From: Streptomyces longispororuber
GTDB taxonomy: Bacteria > Actinomycetota > Actinomycetes > Streptomycetales > Streptomycetaceae
Assembly: GCF_024448165.1 (NCBI RefSeq)
Contig: NZ_JAMOLN010000023.1
Coordinates: forward strand, 1-64,000
DNA length: 64,000 nucleotides
Direction of reading: 5' to 3'
The notes below the pieces were generated by a model, which was not told the DNA's origin, ran no database searches, and saw only the letters and a program-made list of their open reading frames with translations. The position numbers and the translations under genes were made by a program. The number at the start of each line of letters is the position of its first letter. Within the stretch, counting starts at the first letter, position 1. This document shows positions 33,807 through 41,803 of the stretch, piece after piece.

Positions 33807-34010
33807 GGCCTGTCTCCCAGATCCCTCCGTCCGCCCGAAGGGCGGGCCCTGCGGCGTCTGGTGCGTGCTCTCAGGGGGTCCCCCCGGCCGAAGGCTGGGG
33901 GAGTGCCGGGCGCACGGCCTCGTACTGGATGTACTCGGCCTTGTGCCCGGTGCGGCGAGAGTGCGTGCCAGGCGTCGCGGGGCAGGAGGGATCTGGGAGA
34001 CAGGCCCTAG
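33803..34010. mobile_element. MITE-like element with 26-bp inverted ends
   Basis: Bases 33803-33828 and 33985-34010 are perfect inverted repeats of 26 bp (CTAGGGCCTGTCTCCCAGAT is the first part), around 156 bases with no gene. The outermost CTAG at each end could be a 4-bp target duplication, as made by IS5-group elements, leaving 22-bp terminal repeats. The centre has a CCCCCCGGCC/GGCTGGGGG-type hairpin, a motif repeated in many Streptomyces intergenic regions. A shorter copy, GACAGGCCCTAG, recurs at 34029-34040 and holds the stop of the next gene. No transposase; movement would need one elsewhere. Confidence 0.6.
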
Positions 34011-34036
34011 CGGCGACGGGAGTTCGACGACAGGCC

Positions 34037-34819
34037 CTAGAGGTCCTCCTCACGCTCCGGCCGCCCCATGAACCAGTACGAGCCCGCGACCAGCAGCCCG
34101 CCCCCGACGATGTTCCCCGGCGCCGTGAACACCAGGTTCCGCAGCAGATCGCCGAACCCCGCGCCGCCGTCCAGGATCGCCATGCTGAACAGCGCCATGT
34201 TCGCCACACAGTGCTCGAACCCCACCGCGACGAAGACGAGCACCGGGATCCACAGCACGAAGATCTTGGCCCCGTCTCCCTTCGCCCGGTAGAACATCCA
34301 GATCGCCAGGCAGACCAGCAGGTTGCAGAGCACGGCTCGCCAGAACAGCTGACCGCCGGTGAGCGCCTCCTTCGCGTGCACCATCTCGGCGAGCATGGCG
34401 CGCGCCGACGCGGTGGAGGTGACCCCGGACGCGTGCACCATCGCGCCGAACAGGAACGCCCCCACGAAGTTCCCCACCAGCGACAGGCTCCAGCTCCCCA
34501 CCAGGTCCCTGACCCCCGTGCGCCCGGTGAGCGCGCCGATCAGCATCACCATCACGTTGCTGGTGAACAGCTGCGCCCCGGCGAACATCACGATCGTCAG
34601 CGCGATCGGGAAGACGAGCCCTTCGAGCAGCCTGGTCGCCGGCGAGCCCGCCGTGACGAAGGGCGAGACCGCGACCAGGAGCAGCACCTCGCCGATCCCG
34701 ATGTACGCGCCCGCGAGGACGGCGGAGACGAAGTAGCGCGGAGTCCGCCTCAGGTCCTGCGCCTTGTGGGCCGCCTGCTCGGATGTTTCCTCGACGTTCT
34801 CCGCGATGCTGGTCACCAC
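34037..34819 (-). CDS. Formate/nitrite transporter family protein
   Basis: A 260-residue membrane protein with six helices. FNT features include YFVSAVLAGAYIGIGEVLLL, AQLFTSNVMVMLIGALTG, LVGNFVGAFLFG and VGFEHCVANMALFSMAI with the conserved pore histidine. These pentameric channels carry formate, nitrite or hydrosulfide. The start is one of two tandem GTGs (34819 or 34816). Substrate not defined by context; the neighbour is an ABC exporter on the other strand. Confidence 0.9.
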   Translation of the reverse strand: MVTSIAENVEETSEQAAHKAQDLRRTPRYFVSAVLAGAYIGIGEVLLLVAVSPFVTAGSPATRLLEGLVFPIALTIVMFAGAQLFTSNVMVMLIGALTGRTGVRDLVGSWSLSLVGNFVGAFLFGAMVHASGVTSTASARAMLAEMVHAKEALTGGQLFWRAVLCNLLVCLAIWMFYRAKGDGAKIFVLWIPVLVFVAVGFEHCVANMALFSMAILDGGAGFGDLLRNLVFTAPGNIVGGGLLVAGSYWFMGRPEREEDL

Positions 34820-35046
34820 TCGACGCTAGGCCTGCCCGCAGGGCCTTCCCGACGGAAAAGGTCACCTGTGGACGGGCCGAACGGACTGCGCCGGCCCAGA
34901 TCGGGCCGCTGGACCACCCGGATCGGGGCGAGCGGGGCCCACGCCCTCGACCGTCACGCCCGCTCCTCGCACGGCACCTCGCCCCCGGCCGAGGGGATCC
35001 GCCCCGCCCTCCGGCGCGCCCCCGCACGTCCTTAGACTTGCCCACC

Positions 35047-35970
35047 ATGGAAAGCGAGCCCGTCCTCCACCTCACCGGTCTGGTGAAGCGGTACGGAAAC
35101 AAGACCGCGGTCGACGGTCTCGACCTCACTGCAGCCCCCGGCATCACGGCCGTCCTCGGCCCCAACGGCGCGGGCAAGACCACCACCATCGAGACCTGCG
35201 AGGGCTATCGCAGGCCGGACGCCGGCACCGTCCGCGTCCTCGGCCTCGACCCGGTGAAGCAGGCCTCCGCACTGCGCCCCCGCATCGGCGTGATGCTGCA
35301 GTCCGGCGGCGTCTACTCCGGCGCCCGCGCCGACGAGATGCTCCGCCACATCGCCAAGCTCCACGCCCACCCTCTCGACGTGAACGCCCTCATCGAGCGC
35401 CTGGGCCTCGGCAGTTGCGGCCGCACCACCTACCGGCGGCTGTCCGGCGGCCAGCAGCAGCGCCTCGCCCTCGCGATGGCCGTGGTCGGCCGCCCCGAGC
35501 TGGTCTTCCTCGACGAGCCGACCGCGGGCCTCGACCCGCAGGCCCGCCGCGCCACCTGGGACCTCGTCCGCGATCTGCGGTCGGACGGCGTCTCGGTCAT
35601 CCTCACCACGCACCACATGGACGAGGCCGAGCAGCTCTCCGACGACGTGGCGATCGTGGACGCGGGCAAGGTCATCGCGCAGGGCTCCCCCGAGCAGCTG
35701 TGCCGCGGCGGCGCCGAGAACACGCTCCGCTTCACCGGCCGCCCCGGCCTCGACGTCGCCTCCCTCCTCAAGGCCCTGCCCGCCGACTCCGCGGCCGCCG
35801 AACTCACCCCCGGCTCCTACCGCGTCGCCGGCAAGATCGACCCCCAGCTCCTGGCCACGGTCACCTCCTGGTGCGCCCAGCACGGGGTGATGCCGGACAA
35901 GATCTCCGTCGAACGGCACACGCTCGAAGACGTCTTCCTGGAACTGACCGGACGGGAGCTGCGCGGATGA
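35047..35970 (+). CDS. ABC transporter ATP-binding protein (ABC-2 exporter type)
   Basis: A 307-residue ATPase: Walker A GPNGAGKTTT, signature RRLSGGQQQRLA, Walker B LVFLDEPTAGLDPQ and switch His in ILTTHHMDEAEQL. The 80 residues after the ATPase domain are a regulatory tail as in drug/antibiotic exporters (DrrA type). It pairs with the permease at 35967 (ATGA overlap). In Streptomyces this pair sits near cytochrome assembly genes, but the substrate is not known. Confidence 0.92.
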   Translation: MESEPVLHLTGLVKRYGNKTAVDGLDLTAAPGITAVLGPNGAGKTTTIETCEGYRRPDAGTVRVLGLDPVKQASALRPRIGVMLQSGGVYSGARADEMLRHIAKLHAHPLDVNALIERLGLGSCGRTTYRRLSGGQQQRLALAMAVVGRPELVFLDEPTAGLDPQARRATWDLVRDLRSDGVSVILTTHHMDEAEQLSDDVAIVDAGKVIAQGSPEQLCRGGAENTLRFTGRPGLDVASLLKALPADSAAAELTPGSYRVAGKIDPQLLATVTSWCAQHGVMPDKISVERHTLEDVFLELTGRELRG

Positions 35971-36734
35971 GCGCCGGCACGTACACGCCGAACCCGGGAG
36001 CCGCACCGCTCCCCCGCATGATCGCCACGCAGGCGGCGCTCGAGACGAAGATGCTGCTGCGCAACGGCGAACAGCTGCTGCTCACGGTCGTCATCCCCAC
36101 CCTTCTGCTCGTCCTGTTCTCCTCGGTCGACATCGTCGACACCGGCTCCGGCAAGGCCGTGGACTTCCTGACGCCGGGCATCCTCGCGCTCGCCGTGATG
36201 TCCACGGCGTTCACCGGGCAGGCCATCGCGACCGGCTTCGAGCGCCGCTACGGCGTCCTCAAGCGGCTCGGCGCCTCCCCGCTGCCGCGCTGGGGCCTGA
36301 TGGCGGCCAAGACGCTCTCGGTCCTGGTCACCGAGATCCTCCAGGTCGTCCTCCTGACGGTCATCGCGTTCGCACTGGGCTGGTCCCCGCACGGGAACCC
36401 CTTCGCCGTCCTCCTTCTCCTGATCCTCGGCACAGCTGCCTTCTCCGGGCTCGGCCTGCTGATGGCCGGCACGCTCAAGGCGGAGGCCACGCTCGCCGCG
36501 GCCAACCTGGTCTTCCTGCTGCTGCTCGTCGGCGGCGGGGTCATCGTGCCGCTCGACAAATTCCCCGACGCCGCCCAGTCGGTGCTCGGTCTGCTGCCCA
36601 TCTCGGCCCTCTCCGACGGTCTTCGCGACGTGCTCCAGCACGGGGCGTCGATGCCGTGGGGCGACCTCGGGATCCTCGCGGTGTGGGCGGTCGTGGGCCT
36701 CGGCGCGGCAGGGCGCTTCTTCCGCTGGGAGTGA
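35967..36734 (+). CDS. ABC-2 type permease
   Basis: A 255-residue membrane protein with six helices. After the first helix (LLLTVVIPTLLLVLFSSV) come VDFLTPGILALAVMSTAFTG, the conserved coupling region FERRYGVLKRLGASPLPRW and a last half with GGVIVPLDKFPDAAQSVLGL and PISALSDGLRDVL. It forms the exporter with the ATPase upstream. Confidence 0.92.
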   Translation: MSAGTYTPNPGAAPLPRMIATQAALETKMLLRNGEQLLLTVVIPTLLLVLFSSVDIVDTGSGKAVDFLTPGILALAVMSTAFTGQAIATGFERRYGVLKRLGASPLPRWGLMAAKTLSVLVTEILQVVLLTVIAFALGWSPHGNPFAVLLLLILGTAAFSGLGLLMAGTLKAEATLAAANLVFLLLLVGGGVIVPLDKFPDAAQSVLGLLPISALSDGLRDVLQHGASMPWGDLGILAVWAVVGLGAAGRFFRWE

Positions 36735-36841
36735 GGCGAGCGGCGGGCGTGACGGACGTGGTAAGTCCAACGCCCCTCCCGCGAAAGTCCATGGTCGTCC
36801 CCCGGTACGTCCCCGTAGAACTGCGCTCCAGGACGGCGGAC

Positions 36842-36862
36842 GGCGGCTCCTTGTGAGCCGCC
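36842..36862 (+). terminator. Short hairpin between the ABC operon and the GH89 gene
   Basis: GGCGGCTC-CTTGT-GAGCCGCC is a perfect 8-bp stem. It lies 108 bases after the permease stop and 22 bases before the glycosidase start, so it could end the first transcript or be a structure in the second's leader. Confidence 0.4.
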
Positions 36863-36883
36863 CGGGACGGCTGGGGAGCGCAC

Positions 36884-39172
36884 ATGAAACGGCGTACGGT
36901 TCTGGGCATGGCGGCGACCGCGACCGCGGGGGCCGCCCTGCCTCTGTCTGCGGGCCCGGCGAGCGCCGCGAGCGGCCCGGCGCATTCCGGCGGTGACCTC
37001 CGGGCGGCCCGCGAGACGCTGCGCCGGCTGCTGCCCCGGCACGCCGACCAGTTCACACTCGCCCTCACCCCGGCTTCCCCCACCTCCGCCTCCTCCGCTC
37101 CCTCCGCTTCTCCTGACGGCACCGCTTCTCCTGACGGCACCGCTTCTCCCGACGGCACCGACCGCTTCCGGGTCACCGGGCGCCGGGCAGGCGCGATCAC
37201 CGTCGAGGGCAGCACCCCGGCCACCGTGCTGACCGGCGTCAACTGGTATCTGAAGTACGTCGCCGGAGTCGACGTCTCGCTGCCCGGTGACAGCCTCGCG
37301 CGGCTGCCCGGACGCCTGCCGGCACCCGCGAAGCCCTTGGAGCAGCGGGCCCTGCCGTACCGCTTCGCGCTCAACGACACCCACGAGGGCTACACCGGCC
37401 CGTACCGCTCCTGGCAGCAATGGGAGCGGGAGCTGGACCGGCTCGCCCTGCACGGCGTGAACCAGGTCTTCCTGTCCACCGGCGCCGAGTCGGTCTACTT
37501 CCGTGCGCTTCAGGACTTCGGCTACACCGCCGAGGAACTCCTCGCCTGGATCCCCGGCGCCGCCCACCAGCCGTGGTGGCTGCTGCAGAACATGTCCGGC
37601 TACGGCGGCCCCCTCTCCCCCGGGCTCCTGGACGAGCGCGCCGAACTGGCCCGCCGCGTCATCCGCCGCATGCGCGACCTGGGGATCTCGCCGGTGCTTC
37701 CCGGCTTCTTCGGCACGGTCCCGCAGGGCTTCTCCGCGCGCAACGGCGGCGTGAAGACGGTGCCGCAGGGCGACTGGTGCGGATTCCAGCGGCCCGACTG
37801 GCTCGACCCGCGCACCGAAGTGTTCGCCGCCCTCGCCGCCGCTTTCTACCGGGAGCAGAAGGCGCTGTTCGGCGACGACGCGGCACGTCACTTCAAGATG
37901 GACCTGCTGCACGAGGGCGGGAGCGCGGGTGACGTACCCGTCGGCGACGCCGCCACCGGCGTCATGGACGCGCTCCAGACCTCCCACCCGGGCGCTACCT
38001 GGGTCCTGCTCGGCTGGCAGAACAACCCTCCGGTCAAGGTCCTCCAGGCCGTCGACCGCTCCAAGCTGTTCATCGTCGACGGCATCGCCGACCGGCTCGA
38101 CGGCCTCGACCGCGAGACGCAGTGGCTCGGCACGTCCTACGCCTTCGGCACCATCTACAACTTCGGTGGCAACACCACCCTCGGCGCCAACACCGGCGTC
38201 TGGGCCGAGCGCTTCCCCGCCTGGCGCGACAAGCCGGACAGCGCGCTGCGCGGCACCGCCCTTCTCCCGGAGGGCATCGGCTCCGACCCGGCCGCCTTCG
38301 AGCTGATGGGGGAACTCGCCTGGCGGGACGGCACCGTCGACCAGTCCGCCTGGTTCGCCTCCTGGGCCGACCGTCGCTACGGCGGCCCCGACGCACACGC
38401 CCGCGCCGCCTGGGACATCCTGCGCCGCACCGCCTACTCCGGCCCGACCAGCGGGCGGGCCAGCGCCCACGACGGTCTCTTCTGCGCCCGCCCGTCGCTG
38501 ACGGCGACGAGCGCCGGCGTGTGGGCGCCGACCGCGCCCCGCTACGACCTCGCCGTCTTCGAACCCGCCCTCGGCGAACTCCTCCGGGTCGCCCCGGCGG
38601 GCCGCGCCACCGACGCCTACGGCTTCGACCTCGTCGACACCGCCCGCCAGGCCCTCGTCAACCGCGCCCGCGTCCTCCTCCCCCGGATCAAGTCGGCGTA
38701 CGACACGAAGGACCGCGTCCTCTTCGGCACCCTGACCGGCCAGTGGCTCGACTGGATGCTGCTGCTCGACGACCTCCTCGCCACCGACCGGCGCTTCCTC
38801 CTCGGCCCCTGGCTCGCCGAGGCCCGCCGCGCCGCTCCCACGGACGCGGAGGCCGGCCGCCTGGAAGGCGAGGCCCGCACCATCCTCACCACGTGGGGAC
38901 CCAGGGCCGCCGCCGACGCGGGGACCCTGCACGACTACGCCAACCGCGAGTGGAGCGGCCTGGTCCGCGACTTCTACCTGCCGCGCTGGAAGCGGTACTT
39001 CGCGGTCCTCGACGACGCGCTGGCCACGGGCTCCGCCCCCAAGGCGGTCGACTGGTACCCGGACGAGGAGGCGTGGTGCACGGACCGCACCCCCTACCCG
39101 CAGCGCCCCACGGGCGACCCGCACCGCATCGCGACCCAGGTCTGGGAGCGGCTGACGGCACGAGGTCACTGA
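36884..39172 (+). CDS. Secreted alpha-N-acetylglucosaminidase (GH89)
   Basis: A 762-residue exported enzyme related to human NAGLU. A Tat-like signal (MKRRTVLGMAATATAGAALP) precedes an N-terminal domain, then the GH89 catalytic barrel: RYRFALNDTHEGYTGPY in part, WERELDRLALHGVNQVFLST, LPGFFGTVPQGFSARNGG and FKMDLLHEGGSAGDVPVG. It removes terminal alpha-GlcNAc from glycans. Between residues 75 and 92 there is a triple repeat ASPDGT, encoded by three 18-bp units. No sugar transporter is adjacent, so its natural substrate is unclear. Confidence 0.92.
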   Translation: MKRRTVLGMAATATAGAALPLSAGPASAASGPAHSGGDLRAARETLRRLLPRHADQFTLALTPASPTSASSAPSASPDGTASPDGTASPDGTDRFRVTGRRAGAITVEGSTPATVLTGVNWYLKYVAGVDVSLPGDSLARLPGRLPAPAKPLEQRALPYRFALNDTHEGYTGPYRSWQQWERELDRLALHGVNQVFLSTGAESVYFRALQDFGYTAEELLAWIPGAAHQPWWLLQNMSGYGGPLSPGLLDERAELARRVIRRMRDLGISPVLPGFFGTVPQGFSARNGGVKTVPQGDWCGFQRPDWLDPRTEVFAALAAAFYREQKALFGDDAARHFKMDLLHEGGSAGDVPVGDAATGVMDALQTSHPGATWVLLGWQNNPPVKVLQAVDRSKLFIVDGIADRLDGLDRETQWLGTSYAFGTIYNFGGNTTLGANTGVWAERFPAWRDKPDSALRGTALLPEGIGSDPAAFELMGELAWRDGTVDQSAWFASWADRRYGGPDAHARAAWDILRRTAYSGPTSGRASAHDGLFCARPSLTATSAGVWAPTAPRYDLAVFEPALGELLRVAPAGRATDAYGFDLVDTARQALVNRARVLLPRIKSAYDTKDRVLFGTLTGQWLDWMLLLDDLLATDRRFLLGPWLAEARRAAPTDAEAGRLEGEARTILTTWGPRAAADAGTLHDYANREWSGLVRDFYLPRWKRYFAVLDDALATGSAPKAVDWYPDEEAWCTDRTPYPQRPTGDPHRIATQVWERLTARGH
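37106..37159 (+). repeat. Three 18-bp tandem repeats within the GH89 gene
   Basis: The unit GCTTCTCCTGACGGCACC occurs three times (the last with one T-to-C change), encoding ASPDGT repeats in the linker after the signal peptide. Such in-frame repeats can change copy number without breaking the gene. Confidence 0.9.
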
Positions 39173-39250
39173 TGACGGCGACGGGCCGAACGTAAGACAC
39201 CTCACGGCCCGATTCGCACCCCTCGTGAACGGATGCACAAAGCCGCCGCC

Positions 39251-39256
39251 TACGAT
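39251..39256 (+). promoter_or_regulatory. -10 element for leaderless ctaA
   Basis: TACGAT fits TANNNT and ends 6 bases before the GTG at 39263, the spacing expected when transcription starts at the first base of the start codon. No ribosome site precedes that GTG. Confidence 0.55.
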
Positions 39257-39262
39257 GGCCCC

Positions 39263-40258
39263 GTGCCAAACGTGACCCGTGCCGACGCCGTCCAGGCGGT
39301 GCGCAACCCGCTCGCCTTCATCGCCGAACGCTGGACCCCCGCTCAGCGGACCGTCCAGCGCGCGGCCCTGTCCGCCGTCCTCATGACGGTGGTCATTGTC
39401 GTCACCGGCGGCGCGGTGCGCCTGACGGGCTCGGGCCTCGGCTGCCCGACCTGGCCCAAGTGCACCGACCAGTCGCTGACCGCCACGAGCGAGATGGGCT
39501 TCCACGGCGCCATCGAGTTCGGCAACCGCATGCTCACCTACGTGCTGTGCGCCGCGGTCGGCTGGGCCATCATCGCCGCCCGCTCGCAGAAGCCGTGGCG
39601 CCGGTCGCTGACCCGGCTGGGCTGGACCCAGTTCTGGGTCGTCATGGGGAACGCGGTCCTCGGCGGCATCGTCGTCCTGGTCGGCCTCAACCCGTACACG
39701 GTCGCGGCCCACTTCATCCTGACCACCGCGCTGCTCACGGTCGCGGTACTGATGTGGCAGCGCACCCGCGAGGGCGACGCGGAGCCGCGGCCCCTGGTCG
39801 GCAAGTCGGTCAAGCAGCTGGTCTGGTTCATGGTCGTGGCGGCGGGCCTCCTCATCGCCATCGGCACGGTCGTGACCGGTGCGGGTCCGCACGCCGGTGA
39901 CTCCAGTGACGTCAAGCGCATGCCGCTCGACTGGGAGACGGTCACGAAGCTGCACTCGGTCCTGGCCTGGATCGTGGTGACGCTGACCTTCGCCCTCTGG
40001 TTCGTCCTCAAGGCGGTCGACGCACCCAAGGGTCCGCTGCACAGCACCCGCGACCTGTTCCTGATCCTGCTCGCCCAGGGCGTCATCGGCTACGTCCAGT
40101 ACTTCACCGACCTCCCCGAGGTCCTGGTCGGCCTGCACATGCTGGGCTCGGCACTGGTGTGGATCGGCGTCGTGCGGGTCGTGCTCTCGCTGCGGGAGCG
40201 CCCCCAGTCCACCGTGGACGTACCGGCCCAGGCGGACCCGGCGCTTTCGTCGGTCTGA
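39263..40258 (+). CDS. ctaA: Heme A synthase (COX15/CtaA)
   Basis: A 331-residue protein with eight membrane helices. VIVVTGGAVRLTGSGLGCPT and PKCTDQSL hold the conserved disulfide cysteines; EFGNRMLTY, GAGPHAGD and KLHSVLAW carry the heme-ligand regions. It oxidises heme O to heme A for cytochrome c oxidase. I took GTG 39263 instead of ATG 39233 because the TACGAT -10 indicates a leaderless transcript. Works with ctaB at 43507. Confidence 0.93.
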   Translation: MPNVTRADAVQAVRNPLAFIAERWTPAQRTVQRAALSAVLMTVVIVVTGGAVRLTGSGLGCPTWPKCTDQSLTATSEMGFHGAIEFGNRMLTYVLCAAVGWAIIAARSQKPWRRSLTRLGWTQFWVVMGNAVLGGIVVLVGLNPYTVAAHFILTTALLTVAVLMWQRTREGDAEPRPLVGKSVKQLVWFMVVAAGLLIAIGTVVTGAGPHAGDSSDVKRMPLDWETVTKLHSVLAWIVVTLTFALWFVLKAVDAPKGPLHSTRDLFLILLAQGVIGYVQYFTDLPEVLVGLHMLGSALVWIGVVRVVLSLRERPQSTVDVPAQADPALSSV

Positions 40259-40364
40259 CGGCCAGGGCACCACCCACCCGTCGCCCGACGCCGGCTCCTC
40301 CCCCGGTACAGCCTTTCCACCCGGCACGGCCTCTTCACCCGGCACCGCTCCTTCGCCCGCCTTC

Positions 40365-40390
40365 GAGCGCTCATCCGCGGATGAGCGCTC
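40365..40390. terminator. Perfect 26-bp palindrome, bidirectional terminator
   Basis: GAGCGCTCATCC and GGATGAGCGCTC flank a GC centre as one perfect palindrome, between convergent ctaA and the hydrolase, ending within the hydrolase's stop codon. Confidence 0.6.
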
Positions 40391-41204
40391 ACCCTTCACC
40401 GAGCACCTCCTCCAGCCGGGCCGCGTAGGCACGCGGATGCGTCGTGTTCCCGTTGTGCCCTCCCGGGAACTCCTGCGCCTGCACCCCTCGTATCCGCGCA
40501 AGTTCGAGAGCGCACTGCCGGTCGAAGACGCCGACGGCCGTGGCACTACCCACCGCGGGCACGATCCGGACCGCGGACCGGGCGACGGCGTCGACGTCCA
40601 GCTCCGCCTGGATCACCGCCGTGAACTCCCGCTCGATGAAGAACGCGAAGTTGGCCACGCGCTGCGCCGTGAGCGGCATCGGGGTGAGGTCCGGCTCGGT
40701 CTCCTGGTTCACCGGGTCGATCCCGAGCACCCGCGCCATCTCCGGGAAAGCCGCCTGGAGGCCCCCGTCCCGGTGGACCTGCTGGAGGGCGAGCAGCTCA
40801 CCCACATGGTGGGGCCTGCGATCGGCGGGCAGGAACGCGGGCGACACCGGTTCATGGGCGACGAGTGTCGCCAGCTGCTCCGGGTGCCGCACCGCGAGAT
40901 GCAGCCCGATCGACGCGCCCATGCTGCACCCGAGCATCAGCGCCGGCTCGTCGGTCAGCTCGGCCAGCAGCCGGTGCACGTCATCGGCGTGCTGCGCCAT
41001 CCTCACCCCGCGCTCCGGGTCGGCGAGCTCGCTCCGGGACAGTCCGCGCCGGTCGTACGTCACCACCGTGTACCGGTCGACGAGCCGGTCGACCAGGTCG
41101 ACGCTGCGATCGGCGTCCCCTTCACCGCTCTGCGCGACGAGCAGCAGCGGACCGCTCCCCCGGACCTCGTAGTACAGCTTGGCTCCATCGACGGTGAGAA
41201 ACAT
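40389..41204 (-). CDS. Alpha/beta hydrolase
   Basis: A 271-residue alpha/beta-hydrolase. The nucleophile elbow is LGCSMGASIG (Ser near residue 95), the oxyanion region GSGPLLLVAQSGEGD, and the late QEFPGGHNGNTTHP has the catalytic His. Substrate unknown. I used ATG 41204 (MFLTVDGAKLYYEVRG), the common N-terminus; an ATG at 41288 would extend it by 28 residues across the operator region. It is divergent from the MarR gene, its likely regulator. Confidence 0.87.
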   Translation of the reverse strand: MFLTVDGAKLYYEVRGSGPLLLVAQSGEGDADRSVDLVDRLVDRYTVVTYDRRGLSRSELADPERGVRMAQHADDVHRLLAELTDEPALMLGCSMGASIGLHLAVRHPEQLATLVAHEPVSPAFLPADRRPHHVGELLALQQVHRDGGLQAAFPEMARVLGIDPVNQETEPDLTPMPLTAQRVANFAFFIEREFTAVIQAELDVDAVARSAVRIVPAVGSATAVGVFDRQCALELARIRGVQAQEFPGGHNGNTTHPRAYAARLEEVLGEG

Positions 41205-41269
41205 CGAAACCCCCAGGTCAAGTACTTCGGAGGGCACCTGCCGCCCTTCGAACACCTTCACCGTACTCC

Positions 41270-41326
41270 ATCTATTTCGATGCATCAAGATAGATTCATC
41301 TCCTCGGATGTATCTACATCGATGTA
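41270..41326. promoter_or_regulatory. Cluster of palindromes between hydrolase and MarR genes
   Basis: Three symmetric AT-rich sites: a 26-bp imperfect palindrome with ends ATCTAT/ATAGAT and core GATGCATC (41270-41295), ATGTA-TC-TACAT (41308-41319) and TACATCGATGTA (41315-41326), the last two overlapping. This suits a MarR dimer controlling both divergent promoters. Confidence 0.55.
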
Positions 41327-41383
41327 ATATCGCGTCATGGCCCTCTCACCCCCGTCGAGCTGTTCCTCCTCGGCCGGACGCTG

Positions 41384-41803
41384 ATGAAGATCGGCGAGGA
41401 GGCGCTGCCGGAGCCCACCGTCGGTTCAGGCCCGTTCCGCGGCGGCACCCGCGCCGTGCTGGTCGTCCTCAGCGACGTCTACGCGCACGAGAACACCTCG
41501 GTCGGCGCGATCGCCGCCCGCACCGGCCTCCCCCAGAGCCAGGTCTCCGGCGCCGTGGCGCGACTGAAGGAGACAGGTTCGGTCGAGACCGCGCCCGACC
41601 CGTCCGACGGCAGGCGACAGTTGATCCGGCAGGCCGCCGCGGTGTCCGAGCGGGTCGCCGAGGTCCGCGGGGCCGGCATCGAAGAGGCGCTGACCGCGGC
41701 GCTCGGCGGCGCCGACGCCGAGCAGCTGCGCGAGGTCACGGACGCCCTCGCCGTGCTCGCCCGGCACCTCACGCCCGAGGCGGTCAGCCGCCTTCGCCCG
41801 TGA
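41384..41803 (+). CDS. MarR family regulator, 5' end apparently frameshifted
   Basis: A 139-residue MarR protein from ATG 41384; the winged helix is NTSVGAIAARTGLPQSQVSG with RLKETGSVETAPDPSDGRRQ. The usual N-terminus of relatives, LTPVELFLLGRTLMK, is encoded just upstream but in the same frame without any start codon, while ATG 41337 opens a 15-codon ORF in another frame that ends TGATGA at this start. Removing one TC from the CTCTC at 41343-41347 joins them as MALTPVELFLLGRTLMKIG. So either a 2-base slippage happened or the base calls are wrong. The protein made now would lack the first helix. Confidence 0.75.
   Translation: MKIGEEALPEPTVGSGPFRGGTRAVLVVLSDVYAHENTSVGAIAARTGLPQSQVSGAVARLKETGSVETAPDPSDGRRQLIRQAAAVSERVAEVRGAGIEEALTAALGGADAEQLREVTDALAVLARHLTPEAVSRLRP

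Noticed and set aside
36760..36790. DasR-type site before the GH89 gene
   Set aside because: TGG and CCA occur with partial symmetry (GTGGTAAGTCCA), but the core does not match the DasR consensus well.
36248..40546. Open frame of 1432 codons on the minus strand
   Set aside because: It is antisense to the ABC permease, GH89 and ctaA genes, which have clear domains and motifs. High GC content keeps such opposite frames open; its composition is Arg/Gly/Asp-rich with no recognisable domain.
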